Shown piece after piece: positions 26,001-38,400 of a DNA stretch of 64,000 nt (position 1 is its first letter; every line of letters starts with the position of its first letter). Under the pieces are notes generated by a model, which saw only the letters and a program-made list of their open reading frames with translations, was not told the origin of the DNA and ran no database searches. Source of the DNA: Syngnathus acus. Lineage: Eukaryota > Chordata > Actinopteri > Syngnathiformes > Syngnathidae. Made by a program: the position numbers and the translations under genes. The DNA is taken from positions 7,604,039 to 7,668,038 of the forward strand of contig NC_051097.1 in assembly GCF_901709675.1 (NCBI RefSeq), given 5' to 3'.

Positions 26001-27045
26001 GGGGGGGCACCTTGTTGCGTCTGCTGGTGTTGCGAGTAACTGGGAGGACTGTATTGCATGTAATCAGCAGGACTTTGAGGAGTGTAGGGACTGGGGATGG
26101 GGCTGTTTGAATGCTGCTGCTGTGATATGAACCGGGCTCCGGACCCGGACTGTGGCGAGCTGAAGCATCTGTAAAATCAAATAACGCCATTTTAGTTCAA
26201 AAGAAAAGAGATGTATATTGTGGCATATCCGCTTCTTACCCAGACGTTCTCTGAGTGACCGGGGACTGCTGATAATTTGGTGCTGGACTCCTGTGCACCT
26301 GGTTTGGAGAAATCTTATACTGTTGTACTGCTGGTTGCTGGATTACACCTGAGAGAAATAGAGGGAGGGGGTTAGCGACAAAAAATAAATCGTGTTCGAT
26401 TTATCTAAGATGTCTTTGGCTGTCGACTGCATGGTCATACTTTTGTCCCGGAATATTTTGGGGTTTCTGGACAGCAGAGCTTGTAGGAGCACAGGCATGT
26501 CACCCTCGGGCTCATCGTTCCCCAAGTTGTCCTTCAGCTCTCTGTAAAGTACACAAAAAGGAAGAGGACAATCACAAAATGCAGACGGCTGACCACAGGC
26601 AATGGTCGACAATTGTGATTTCTGATCAGGGAACAGATTTGGACCCACCACCCGCATGGTCATCCCCTCCACAACCCAGTAATACCAGATACTCACATGT
26701 GTTCCGTGGACACCTGGTTGAGGCCGTGCGCCAGCTGAGTTACCAGGTTGTCGTCGCGGCACACCAACAGGCTGTTGACCTCTTCGGAGATTCGTCCATT
26801 GTAGAGCAGACTCTTGGCAGTGGTGGCAGGGAGAGGTGAGGGTAGTGGAAGTTGGTTCAACACTATGGAGGTGAGGGAAGGGGGGGCGGGGGGTGAGACG
26901 ACAAACCAAAATAATTGATGAAGAAAAACACCAAAGATGCTCATTAAATGCCACTTTGGAAAGAGACAGAAGCGGACTTACGGTCCGTGAGGCTTGCAAT
27001 TCCGGCGAGAGTAGTGATGGGAACATGAGGCATATCACCATTCAT
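14058..27045 (-). CDS. nipbl: Nipped-B-like cohesin loader (multi-exon; frame broken in the middle exons)
   Basis: The minus-strand exons match NIPBL from its start (MNGDMPHVPITTLAGIASLTD, ATG at 27045) to its end (RALYAAKDGTKH, stop at 14058). NIPBL (Scc2) loads cohesin onto DNA and drives loop extrusion. Readable blocks are the MAU2-binding N-terminus (LNQVSTEH, LKDNLGNDEPEGDMPVLLQA), a serine/glutamine-rich section, DALAEIERI-type and DKPLKKRKQDSYPQEPG sequences, a 1.3-kb exon of charged repeats (23268 to about 24573), EFPSYLLG with KNFV, and the HEAT-repeat body (RLWRDLILERVTKSADACL, GITPFFVENVSELQLCAI, DMQRGVHGRLMDNSTSVREA, NRQHRRAFLISLLN). The last exons hold IQKYSPTESAKVYDK and ICCPKYKDRPQIARVVQK. 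Exons from 14.0 to 21.5 kb and 25.8 to 27.05 kb are intact. Between about 21.6 and 25.1 kb at least nine one-base shifts interrupt conserved sequence. Because the downstream exons are intact, I read these as assembly errors more readily than decay. Fish carry nipbla and nipblb; I cannot tell which this is. Confidence 0.93.
15312..15370 (-). repeat. nipbl: poly-serine codon run in nipbl
   Basis: On the minus strand AGC and AGT codons encode about 15 consecutive serines followed by EEEAEK, between a lysine-rich block and the conserved QGILLLLMLKQHLKNL segment. The human protein has a serine/glutamate-rich stretch here but not so pure a run, so it looks like local trinucleotide expansion in a disordered linker. 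Confidence 0.8.
23400..24120 (-). repeat. nipbl: degenerate coding repeat of Lys/Glu/Arg/Asp units in nipbl
   Basis: Within the large nipbl exon the minus strand encodes some 240 residues made almost only of K, E, R and D, with recurring blocks such as LKEKERDKDQ, LKEKERNKEADKEK and FKEKERNKELDREK. The DNA shows the same imperfect repeat (plus-strand CTCCTT and CTTTCTCC words with ATCG-type spacers). Human NIPBL has a different repeat, built on RPETPKQK, at the corresponding place. The frame is uninterrupted through the exon, which suggests the charged composition is maintained. Confidence 0.75.
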
Positions 27046-27929
27046 ACTGAAGATAAGGTCAAAATGCTGCTCGATATCACCAAGGGGCTTCCCGTTCCTC
27101 ACATCTCCAAAATGCTAGGGTGGAAAAAAGAGCATTGATATTTTTGAGGATTTTTAAGAAGGCGACAACCAATCATAAATGTAGAATTATGGACTGGTGG
27201 TACATATATATTCTATATTGAAACGTGGGCTGATAAAAGACAAGTGTACATAGTGACTTCAGAAACACCCCGTGTTATTAGAGTGTAATAATAATGATTA
27301 TTACTAGTTTGTGTTATTTCTACGTGTAACAGTGTGTGGAGGCCTTCCAAGCTAGCCTGCTTGGTAACTTGGATATCTGGCCCAGAAGGTGCTGCTATCA
27401 TAAGCGTTTTCATCCTTCTGTATGCTCCATTGGGTAGCCTTCCACAAAATATAAACTTAGAGGAACCTGGTAGCGCGTATAATACGGTAATAAGCGAAAA
27501 GTGAAGGATTTTGCCTCAGTGTCTCGAGTTAGCTTAGCATGTCCGTGCTAACAACAAAACAAGAAAGGATGGCCAATCCACCAAACCATGTCTCAATTCC
27601 TGTCTTTTGTTACGCCGTCACACTGAGGCTTTTTCCGGGGGACGCTCCGAGCACATATTGGCGACAGTATCTCACCTTAACGCCGCTTGACAGTGCGTAA
27701 CGAGTTGTTTATTGTGACTTAAATGTCGTAGTGGACGTATAATATAAGCGGTGCCCGAAAAAGTAAGTCGGTTAGCCGACTAGCAACATCCTGGAGCTGT
27801 AGCTTGGCTAGCTGGCTAGGTCTAGCCCGTAAGTTGCACCCCCCCCCTCCCCCCCGGCACCGGATCGGAACCAGCTAGCCGCTTTAGCCCTGCAATTCTC
27901 GGCCAGGCTCGGGTGGGTGTCTCGGGGTT

Positions 27930-28500
27930 TTCACCTCGCTTGCTCGGCAGTGGCCTTTCAACGTCGCATCTCCACCTCCCTCACAAAACCTGGCGTCTCT
28001 CGCCAGAGGAGGAAGCGTAACCCCGACCCGACCACTAGGGAGGAAACGTTGAAGGGGGTACAAAAGCACAAAATCACCGTCCGGGAGCTTCTCCCGTCTA
28101 GCTGTGTCGGAGAGCGACCGTCCAAAGGGCCGCCTGGTGTACACGATGAGGCGGCCTCCACGGGGTGGCGATGGAGCCCTTGTATGTGAAAAGATTTAAA
28201 TCCGCTCCTATTTATCTCGGGATGTGATGAGAAAGAAGTGGCTCCGTTGGAGGAGGAGGAGGTGGTAGTGGTGGTGGTGGTGGCGGCGGCGGAGGGGGAG
28301 GAGCAGCAGCAGTCGGATGGCAGCTGGAGAGAGGAGACTCTAGCTCCCTCTCCGTCCCGCCGTCCGAACAGTTCCTCCGGGACCGGGAGGGGTGGTGGAT
28401 CAGGGGGACGCGGGGACCACGGAAACCCCCACTCTCATCCACCACCGCCGCCGCTTGGAGACACATCAGGGACGACAGCCTGACAGAAAGACAGGCAATG
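27930..28500 (-). other. nipbl: probable non-coding first exon and promoter of nipbl
   Basis: This GC-rich, CpG-rich block lies about 0.9 kb upstream of the first coding exon. Minus-strand CGAG followed by GTGAAA near 27930 is a usable splice donor. NIPBL genes have a non-coding first exon, so this is the likely place, but there is no direct evidence for the transcription start. It also holds an imperfect triplet repeat at 28238-28325. The 28.5-29.15 kb stretch beyond it is AT-rich and shows nothing recognisable. Confidence 0.4.
28238..28325. repeat. imperfect GGN trinucleotide repeat
   Basis: Runs of GGA, GGT, GGC and GCA triplets follow one another for about 90 bases in the GC-rich region upstream of nipbl. 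On the minus strand the frame reads as a proline run, but nothing around it suggests coding. Confidence 0.7.
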
Positions 28501-29194
28501 CGGATTAAGACTGACAGGAAAACACACCAATAACGAAATTCTGCAAATAAATCAAGCTCATTAAAAACAGAAACTTTGTTTTCCCCCAACAAAAGCAGTC
28601 GACTAACAAGCAGGGGATTGGGAAAAGACTTCCAAAAATAAAATGGGATTTTCATAAATAACTGGTGATTCAACCGTGAAATGAATTGGAACAAGGAAGG
28701 GATTACTTTTTTCTAATAGTTTATATTTAATGCACGAATGAACTGTGAAATTATTGGAAGCAATGGTGGAAGGCGAGTTACGGTTCTAAACATTTGTGTA
28801 TTCAATGCATATAGATCAGAACAAAGAGCAGAATTCAGTGAAAACAAGATGCTTCAAAGAGAGCAAACATTAGGAACAGGAGCTAAAATGCATCACGTTT
28901 AAATGCGTCCACGATTAAGTGTGATTTTGAGACGCACAGTTTCAATTTAATATGGTAAAATTGTGTAGAGATGTATCATACACATAATATTTCTGTAAAG
29001 TAGATTATTACGTGTCAATCTATTTCTGTATTCATCCACCTTTCACAATTGAATAAGAAACTAAAGGAACGAGGATGTTTTTTTTTATTTCCCATGACCG
29101 TCGACATTTATCATGTCATTCATATATTACTATCATCGCACATGTTTTCCCTTTAGTTGCCACACGACGGGGCTGCTGAGTACTTCCGGGTGCC

Positions 29195-29214
29195 TACGTC
29201 ACTAACCTACGTCA
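29195..29214 (+). promoter_or_regulatory. paired CRE-like sites upstream of the 7SL gene
   Basis: TACGTCA occurs twice, at 29195-29201 and 29208-29214, that is about 62-56 and 49-43 bases before the first base of the 7SL RNA. The human 7SL gene uses an upstream ATF/CRE element near -50 for RNA polymerase III transcription, so the second copy is in the expected place and the first is a near-perfect duplicate. This supports an active gene rather than a dispersed pseudogene copy. Confidence 0.65.
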
Positions 29215-29256
29215 TCTTCGTGAAAGACAAAAGTCCAATGAGCACTGGTACTTCTC

Positions 29257-29555
29257 GCCGGGTGCGGTGGCGCGCGCCTGTAATCCAAGCTACCGGGAGG
29301 CTGAGGCTGGCGGATCGTTTGAGCTCAGGAGTTCTGAGCTGCATCGGACTATGTCGATCGGGTGTCCGCACTAAGCTCGGTATCGATATGGTGCTCCTGA
29401 GGGAGCTCGGGACCACCAGGTCGTCTAAGGAGGGGTGCACCGGCCCAGGTCGGAAACGGAGCAGGTCAAAGCCCCCGTGCCGCTCAGTAGTGGGATCGCG
29501 CCTGTGAATAGACGCTGTAGTGCAGCCTGAGCAATAAAGCGGGACCCAGCTTCCT
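29257..29555 (+). ncRNA. 7SL RNA (signal recognition particle RNA)
   Basis: This 299-base stretch matches vertebrate 7SL over its whole length. The Alu domain opens with GCCGGGTGCGGTGGCGCG, CTGTAATCC and GGGAGGCTGAGGCTGG, and the S domain contains CGATCGGGTGTCCGCACTAAG, GGACCACCAGG and CCGGCCCAGGTCGGAAACGG, followed by AGCAGGTCAAA, the SRP54-binding helix 8 region. The 3' strand of the Alu domain follows (GATCGCGCCTGTGAATAG) and the RNA ends at a TTTT terminator (29555-29558). SRP RNA is the scaffold that targets ribosomes with signal peptides to the ER. Length, conserved S domain, terminator and upstream CRE-like sites argue for a functional polymerase III gene. It sits alone between nipbl and mlana. 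Confidence 0.95.
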
Positions 29556-29558
29556 TTT

Positions 29559-30786
29559 GAGCAAATTCATAATTAGAATTTCTTTCATCGTTTTACTACA
29601 ATCATTTCTGTACCTTTTCGATTCTGATAGATCGATATTTTATGGTTTTATTCACATAAAAACCTCGGCCAGCAGCAGCTCCTACTGGACGAAAGTAGAA
29701 CTGCATCAAGGAAGTACACAGGCTCCCTCTAGTGGTATGTAAAGAATCCCTGCCTGCACTTCAGTATTTAATCTTAAACGAACTGATTGCTTTTTAAATT
29801 GTAGTTTAGGTTTCAATGCATTTCAGATTAATCATTATTTAGATCCAAGTCTCTATTTAATGTTACTGTATTTCAATGTTGGTCATGATTGTAATATTTG
29901 GAGTGTCAAGTATTTTTCAAGGCGCTTAAAAAAAAAGTTTGAGAATGTCACTGCACAAACACAAAAAAATACCACCAGCTGACTACAGCTCAGTCTCACG
30001 AGTGGATAATCATGTTACGTTCACGTCCGCAGGGGTTTCATGGTGATTACGCCGCTTCAATGGCTTTATCCACGAGCCTCTAACCCGTGACCGTCATGAG
30101 GATTTTACAGCCCTTATTCCCCCCTTTTCTTTCTCCTGGAGGTAAAAGGAATCTGGGCGGGTGAAACAAGAAATAAGACGGGGGAGTAGTGACGGGCCTG
30201 ACTCTGTAAACCGGGGAGGAAGAGGACCGTTCGTCTGCAATTGAATTATCCAATTTGGTAAGATGATGTTTGGCTCTTTTTTGTGTTCGTGTATTCATTG
30301 TGACAGCCATGAGTTGATTATCTCCATTTAATGATGCTTTCTTGTCAAGTTATTTTTTTAACCTAATTTGACTCTCATTAAGGTGACTCAGAGTGCACTA
30401 AATGAGGTACACAATTTAAAATCTATATTAACACTGATAAAGAACAATATTTAAATGATTGTGGTTGTACTTTGTCCTCGACAGGGGATGTTTGAAATAT
30501 TTTTCTCTCTCATTTAGCTAAATAAAGTGGTCAAGTTGGTAAGATGCAGCGCAATACAATAATAATAATAATAAAAATGCATTTAACTTCATTCTATTAG
30601 AATTAATTTACAGACGTGGGAAATACAAAGAAATAGTTTTTTTCTCTGTAAAATTTCAGTGTGGATGTGTCAGCTATGTTTTACTTTGCATTCATTTGAA
30701 CAATTAGTACTTGACCATGCTATAAATTGTTTCCTCGTCTGTCTGTCTGTCGTCGCAGCTTAATGCTTTGCAACCGCACAGACGGA
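29559..30786. other. intergenic: 7SL to mlana, including mlana upstream region
   Basis: AT-rich sequence with no conserved reading frame. A short ATA/AAT repeat lies near 30560-30575. The mlana 5' UTR probably begins within the last 100-200 bases, but no clear TATA box was identified. Confidence 0.5.
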
Positions 30787-31804
30787 ATGCCTCGAGGAGA
30801 CTTCAACATCTATTTTGCCAGCAGCCGACGTGGATTTGTCCGAGCTGAAGAGTATGTCCTGCTTAATCCAAGCATTTTGCTTCACTCTGGAGCCTTTAAA
30901 ACTCAGAATTTGCTGGCATTAGTAAACAAATAATGATGATCACAAGCTGTGATTCCTAAAATTGTGATATTAGGGAACTATCTAATTTCACCTAATTGAT
31001 CCCAAAAACATTTATTTCCTACAAATAATAGATATTTGCTGATATCTATATGCCAGTGACAAATAGTGAAAAGCAGAACAATTAAATGGTCATCCACTAG
31101 AGGGCAACACTTGTTAACAATGTAACGGCTTTAGAGTAAAACTAAATTAGTGAGTAAAACTAAATTAGTGAGCAAATATGAGGCAAAATTATGATTTATT
31201 TTCTACTTTTGTGACATTTAATTTTAGGTGGTTGCCATGAGATTTTTTTTCTTATGTGCCTTGACTCAATAAATGCGAATCACTGTTCTACAGCCATAAA
31301 TATATGTGCAAAAGTGGGTTGTTCTCTCACTAGAAAGCTTCTTAGTGATGTTATGTGCGCTGTACAGGGCGGTCGGTATTATTCTGCTGGTCATCATCCT
31401 GGCTGCGCTTCTCCTCCTGGGCTGCTGGTACTTTAAGAGGAGGGGTGGCTACAAAAAAATAAGGGTGAGGCCTTCGTTGTAATGATCAAAATCTTAGGGT
31501 GAAAAAAAAAAAGTGTGAAGTACCTAATCACATTTTATCACTATCTTCATGCAGAGCTCCAGGTCTGGGTCACCGACTTACACAGGAGGCCAATATTCCG
31601 AGGCTGGACCTTCTGCAGAAAACAAGATGGCGCTGATTGATTTTGGCAGCCTACGATCTGTGAGGGTCACGCACTTAATTGTCGTCACAAATAATATTTA
31701 TATAAATGACACACTGCTTGTCTTGACTCCTCCAGATGCCGAATGCTCCTCCAGCCTATGAAAAGATCTCCTCAGGGCCAATGCCTCCTCCCTATTCACC
31801 CTAA
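30787..31804 (+). CDS. mlana: Melan-A (melanosome membrane protein), four coding exons
   Basis: Exons 30787-30851, 31368-31464, 31555-31659 and 31736-31804 join in frame to 111 residues, close to the 118 of human MLANA. The N-terminus is MPRGDFNIYF (human MPREDAHFIY). Exon 2 encodes the single membrane segment (VGIILLVIILAALLLLGCWY) followed by FKRRGGY, the basic stop-transfer motif. The C-terminus is PNAPPAYEKI then MPPPYSP, nearly identical to human and bearing the PPAY and PPPY motifs that recruit NEDD4-type ubiquitin ligases. Melan-A is a melanosome and Golgi membrane protein needed, with PMEL, for melanosome maturation in pigment cells. All junctions are GT-AG. The gene converges on kiaa2026, as expected from their adjacency in human 9p24. 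Confidence 0.94.
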
Positions 31805-31836
31805 AAACAGGACAACTAACCCGATGCCCAGACGAG

Positions 31837-31842
31837 AATAAA
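31837..31842 (+). terminator. mlana: polyadenylation signal of mlana
   Basis: AATAAA 33 bases past the stop codon. The 3' UTR would be only about 60 bases. Confidence 0.6.
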
Positions 31843-31957
31843 GCACGAGTTCATCTGACGCCACAATCTAACTGTTAATCTTGTGTGTCTAATATTTACA
31901 CAATGTGGTTTCAAACCAGGATTAAAAACTCTACCATCAATGGGCACGGATGAATTG

Positions 31958-31963
31958 TTTATT
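31958..31963 (-). terminator. kiaa2026: probable polyadenylation signal of kiaa2026
   Basis: AATAAA on the minus strand about 480 bases beyond the kiaa2026 stop and about 115 bases from the mlana signal. The two 3' ends therefore nearly abut. Confidence 0.45.
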
Positions 31964-32445
31964 TCCACGCTTTGACCTCAACATTTGTTCAATGAACCGA
32001 GCAAAAAAGTTTCCATATCTATACGGTAGAAAATAAATACAAAGTGACTGCAAAACATTTAACGTGTGCTCGAACGAAGTACAAATCCAACAAGGTCTAT
32101 ATACATTTCCTACAATGCAAAACCGTTTTTCAAACTCCAACAAACAAAGTGTTATGATCCATGAAACATTTAAAGTAGTAGCGAGTTGTTCCAATGAACC
32201 TTATCAAAAAAGCTGGCTTTTAAAGTACTGAGTACGATCAAATATGAAATCCATTTAACCTCCTTTTCCCCAGTTGTCATTACTGGCCATGAAGTCTAAA
32301 ACACAGATCATTCATTAACCTCAGTAGTTATCAAACAGAAAAAAAAAAAAGAACAGTATTTGATAGTCCAACCATAGGGTCTGATGACCCAACGTTTCTC
32401 GAGCAGTTTTAATAACAAGTGCATGAACATTCCAGACTCGTGGTC

Positions 32446-35400
32446 TCAGTTATTTGGTTGACTAGGTGTCAGCTGGTGATGCCAAGCGCCACCGGAGCTG
32501 TTCGGGGTGAGAATCAGAGCGGTCGCTTTTGGAAAGGCGCTCGGCTCAGCCGCCTGGGCCTGGCACGGGACGGAGCTCAAAATGGCGCCGTCGGGACTGA
32601 CGAGCAGCTTTTTCGCTACGCTGTTTGCCAGACCTAAAGTGGATTTCTGCAAAGAGGGTGGAACCAGTGTCTGATTGGTCAGGCCGATGGGGTTTGTGGT
32701 CAGCAGCGTGACTGGTTGAAAGGGGGCGGGGGGTGGGGATAAGGTGACCATGTATGCCGTTTCCAACGCATCCATGGTGCTTTTGATTGGTTGATGAATG
32801 ACTGACGGTGCCTGCTTACAGACCGAGGTGATGCCCTGAATGGAAGACGCTGTCAGTGTAGATGTCGGTTGTGGATACGAGTTTCTCGTTGTGTCTGAGA
32901 TGGAGTGGGGAGGGGCGACCGGGCTGGGCAAAGATGATGATGGAGTAGGCAACCGTGACAAAGCTGGGGAAATGGCGGTGGGACATTTAGCACGAAGCGG
33001 TGAAAGTCCAGAGGCAACACCCAGACCTCCAGTTAGGACTGTGGAAACGTGGGCTGATTGTTTGGCTAGCACAGGTGACGCCGGGGTACAAACCTGCGAG
33101 CTTGTCGAACCAACAGCAGGGGTGCATGCTGCAAAATGGGAATTTGCCACTGGGACGCCGGGTAACCGAGTTTGGGATTTGGGTAAGATTGTTGTTTGAG
33201 GGCTTGTTGGACTTTGACTTGCTCCTTGCAAAGGTGTTGCTGAGCCAATGCTGCTAACGGTGGCCTTAGGCACTTTTTGTGGAGAAGGGCTGGAGATAAT
33301 GAGCACATGGCTACCTGGACCTAGACCCTGGGGAGGAACAACAAAACATGTATTGTTAAGGAGGATCTGCGTGCCGGCGGCGAGGGGCTTCGAAGTGTTG
33401 ATGACGATCCTTTGCTGGGTGGAGTTCACAAATTGTGTACAGTTGGTGACTGCGTCGGATTGGGTTTGATTGGGAGCTTTTTGAAGGGGCGTTACCATTG
33501 GGTTAGCTTCTTGGGCTAGCACATGTGAGGGCTGTTGAGCAAGGGTGGCCATAGCGCTTGGCTTTGGGTTGCCTTGTACAGTTGCGGAGGTCAGCTGAGC
33601 GGGAGTGTGACCGTGAATAGCAGAGTTAGAAATCAAAGAGCCGAGTTCGGCGGTTATTGTGAAGGACTGGGTTGAGAGGTTCTGGTCAGAGTAGAATTAG
33701 CGACAAGCTGGCTAAGACAGCTGGTGACAGGATTTGACTTTGTGAATGGGGTTGATTGAGAGGTGGTTGCCGGGACCGATACCGGCGTGCTTTGGGAAGT
33801 GCAACGCGACAGGGCACCGATGCTCTGTCCGATGGTTGTCGTCATCCCTGACAACTGGATCTGAAGTCCTGCAGACACGCAAGATTGAAGTTTACGTAAG
33901 CTCTTCATCGTCAAAATCCACATCATAAATAATTGACATTTCACGATGACACAAATCAACGCAACCTAAATCAAACCCACCTGCTGGAAGCGGAACGTTC
34001 TTTCCCTTTGACAACGCATTTGAGTCGAAGCCGGGGCTTAATCCCATCTTCTGAGTTTGACTTGATAAAGACGTAGTTATCTGTTGTCCTTTCACGCCAG
34101 CTGTCTTGGACTGCGTTATAACACTTCCCATTAAAGCACCGGATGGCGTCACGGAAGGTTGGTTGATGACTACGACTCTTGAACCAAGCGGCGGATTCGT
34201 CGATGTGTCTTTTGGAACAGCTACAGTACAGGCGCGAGAGGAGGAGGAGGGATTAACCAGGATAAATTTGGTAACTTTGGGTTGCTCCTCTGTGTTGGGT
34301 CGCTTCAAACCGGACTGACCAACTACCTCGGTTGGTGCCGTAACATCAGCAGGATTTTTTACCACCAGAGAATGGGTTGCTAACGTCTGCGAAGGGTGGT
34401 AGATGTTTCTTGTAATTGTAGGAACATCTGAAATTCCTGGAACCGGCACTACTGAAGTCAAACTACTTGGGTCTGTAAGATTTGTGATGGCAGAGGACTT
34501 GAATACTGACGGAAGCTGCTTCTGCGATTGGGCTACTGTTGTAGAATCTTTCTGAAAGGGGACAGAAGACGCCTCAGCGCTTTTGGACACAAGGAAAGCT
34601 TTAAACTGAGGTGAAATGGTGATGATGGGACTGGTGGACAAACCATCAAGTGCATTCAGGGCAGATGATGTCTGGACTTTGACAATACCTGTGTTGCCTC
34701 CTCTCGTGGTCACGAGGATGGACTGTGAATCACGTATGCATATTGTCTTAAGTTCCTGTTTATGTTCTGGAAGATCAGGGGGCAAAGTCGAGGCCAAGGT
34801 GGTTGTCGACGTTATGGATGAAGGACTTGAAGTGCTTGATTGAGAAGGTTGCGCAACCTGGAACCCGGGTACGTTTTGGGTCCTGTGCTGCTGGCAAGGC
34901 GGGGAAAAAAGGGAAGGGGTCTTCACTGTCCGGACATCCGCTGGCTGAACGTTGTCAGGAATTGTAAAGCCAGACACACTGGTGGACAGGTACATGGGTC
35001 CCGTCGACTGTTGCTCCTTGGAATTTTCAATGACGTGTTTGGAAGGCATCATGACCACCTGCGGCATCATCTTCTCCTGTCTGCCGTAGTCGAGAAGAGA
35101 TTGCACTGAATTGCTTCCCCCTTGTCTGACAAGTTGGTCCGGGCCTTCAGGAACATTCGACGCTACTTGGAGAGGAGTTTGCAATAAAGTCTGACTTCCT
35201 TTAGCCCAATCCGTCGTGAGCGGTGCTGCTGACACTTTGACCGTTGCGGTTTGTCGAATTGCACATTTGCCTTGTAGTGAGTTTTGTTCCGAAATGGATT
35301 GAGTAGTTTGTGGATGTGGTTTTGAAATCGCCGCTGTAGATGAAGCCAGGGAGCTTGATGGTCCCTTGGTTTGTCTATCGGCGTTGTTGAGCCCTGAGTA

Positions 35401-38400
35401 ATCCACAGGTCGTTTTAATAAGGTCACTTTGTTGCCCACGCTCTTGGCAAGCAGGGTGGGGATGGGCGTGTACCCTTTAGGTAGTCCGGGGCTGAGGTGG
35501 ACAACTTGAAGTTTGGATGCCGATGAATCCAGGACGGGCTTTCCCGCGGTGTCGGACTGAATGATTTCACATTTAGACTTTGTATCAATGTCCGGGGGGG
35601 CAAAACTGCTGTCAGCCTGAACTCTTGACGATTGTTCAGAAGTTTCTTGGTTGATTCCAAAGGTGGGTGATCTCTCACCAACAGATTCAGCTTCCAAGTC
35701 CTTAGTGCTTGCTGAAATAAATTAAAGATAGAAATGAGATCGAAACTGCCCAATAAGACAATTGTACCGTTTTTTTTTTAAATGCTGAGAGTGAAATAAA
35801 CTTTATCATTTGGATGCCAGATCCAACAGTCAAAAGATTACCTCCAGTCCAGAGACCTTTCGGAACTACGTGTTCCATTTCATCTTCTGAGCCTCGCTGG
35901 CGATCAAACAAAGGAATATCTTCTTCATCTTCAGATGACGAGGACGATGATGACAAACACTCCTCTCGAATAAAGTTATTATATTCTGGATGTTTCTTGA
36001 AATCATCAAACTCCTTCTTCAATCGAAGCCTGGACAGGAGGCATAATTGTTGATAATATGATTTTTTTTTAAATTTTTATTGATAGTCATTCATTACACC
36101 TGTTTCTTTGGTGGGCCTTCACAAGTTTTGGTTCCCAGGGTGAGAGCTCATTCAGTAGTCTGATTAGAGTGCTGTGGAGCTCTTTCACAGATTGTTTTCT
36201 TAAAAACCATCGATCCTGCCAGTTGAAATGCAAACAAGAAACAATGGCTAGATTCATATGATTATTTTCCTCACGCCAAGTACGAACCGCAAACGACTCG
36301 GTCAGCTTACCAATTGATTTTTTGTGCTCTCCAGGTCGTCGAGCTCGTCTTCAATTTTGCTGATGAGCTCACGCAACTCCTGCAAACTGGTGCAAACCAA
36401 CTGTGGTGGAAGATTAAGGAAGAGTAGGGAAAAATAAGTAACAACATTTTTTTTAAAAATCCTTTGTTGTGTTGATTACCTTAAACGCCGGCTCAATGGA
36501 AGGTTTGTCTTTAATTTTCTTTGCAGATTCACCTTTTTTTCCTGATGAAAAAAAAAGAGTCAAGAACTTGCATTTTTTCCTTGTAGTGCCTAAAAAAATA
36601 TATATAGTACCAACTGAACAAGTCTCATGTGAACAACCTTCCTTTCCTTACCTTCTTTCTGTTTTTTCCTTTTATCTTTCCTCTGAATGCTGGCGGTAAT
36701 TCCCTGTAATGCTGATTCAGCTGCCTCAAGGTTTTGCCCTTCCCGTGGCCGCCCCCTTCCTCGCTTTTTCTTGCATTTCTTTTTTTTAGACCACATCCTA
36801 TCGCGGAGCTCGTCTTCATCGCTGGTGTTTTGGATAGGCGGGCAGTTGCAACCTCGCCGCACCGATTTGAGAGTTCTTCGACATTTCAAACAGGGAGTCG
36901 TTTGCTGGTGTCCCGTGTTCAGGTTTTCTCCTTCCGTGTTGACCCTCGACGATCTGCAGGATGAATCGGTGGTGTCCGCACAGCGAGCGGGTGACCTACC
37001 TGTGTAGGTGTATTCCCCTACATTCAGACAAGGATTTTGAGTCTCTTCATTTATAGGACGCACAGAACCCAAGGAAAGGCCTTCTTTTAGTGTTGTGGAT
37101 TGACGGTCCGATTCGGTAGTTTGTTTTATTTGTCCTTTTGAAACAAAGCAGCTAGTGCGCCAATTTCGGCTTAACTCATCACTGGAGTCTCCATCCGACG
37201 ACAGTGACTGACACCTCACGTCTTCTTTCTTTACAGGCCAAAACTTCTCTTTGTGTTCCTGCCCGTCTCCGTTTTCTTTGACAAAATACTTCAATGTGTT
37301 CCCCAAATCACCAGAGGTGTCAATGTGCATTGCGGTGTCTTTCAGCACGTCGGTATCTTCAACGTGTAGGTCGAGCCGTCTCACCAACGCTGAAGGGAAA
37401 GGAAAAGGAGGAGGTGCGCTGGGGCTCTGGCAATAGATCCTCAAGTCCGCCCCGCAGAAATGGGGGAAATGTATGTAGGCGTTGTCCTTGCTGTCATAGC
37501 CCAAGATGGACTCCCTGCATTCGTGTATGGGCTGGGCCAGCACGGCATCCTGAACATCCTTCTGGGTCTCATACACGTTGTCGCACAAGCCTTTGAGGAG
37601 CCACACTCGCTGGCGGAGAGGCAGCGAGTGGAACGGCTTCTCCTCCAAGGGACTCGCCTCGCCCAGGTTGTGGAAAAACTGATGGCAAAGTCCGAGTTGC
37701 TCGGCCCGAGCCGGCTGATCGCGAGCACCCCCGATACTCCGGTACCAGCCCTTGACGCGCTGCCTGAGCTCCGCCTCCCAACGGCGGTACGGCAGAGCTG
37801 GTCGGCGGTGCAAGGTGGCCCGCCGCTGGCATGGTGACAGGAGGGATGACATTATTTTGGAGAGGAGACTGCTGCAGCGGGGCATCAGTAGGCAGCGCTC
37901 CAGTTCAAAGAATACAATCTCTGGTAGGTTGAGCACCGTCTGTGCCAGGCATAGGAAGTGGCCTATGGCGGGGACTTCCCACAGGGTGTCTATCGTGTGG
38001 GGGGACGCCTGCGTCAGTAAACTCTGCTCCCACTCTTCCACCGCTTTGGCCGACATTTCTTCTGCTTCTTTTTTCTCCAGCTCGCGTTGCCTGGAAAATG
38101 AACGTTCTTTACTTGCATTTCTGTTTCGAAAAATGTGTTGACCAATTTAATTGGAGCTCACCTCTTCTCCTCCTTTGCCCTCTGTTGCTCTTCCATCCTG
38201 AGGGCCTGCACCATGACCGACTCATGCCCACCCACAGTGATAGTCGTCAAGCTTCGAGATGAAGATCGCCTCCTTGTGGAGGTTCCTCCTGGAGCTCGCT
38301 CCTCCTCCGTGCCAAAACGCCCCTTGGAGGTGACTGCCAAAGTGGTCTTCTCACGAAGAGTCCTCATTGGATAGATGGAGATAGCGGGAGATCACACTTA

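Noticed and set aside
28212-28694. Minus-strand 160-residue frame with a proline run
   Set aside because: The prolines come from the GGN repeat; the rest has no protein-like conservation and the region looks like promoter and non-coding first exon.
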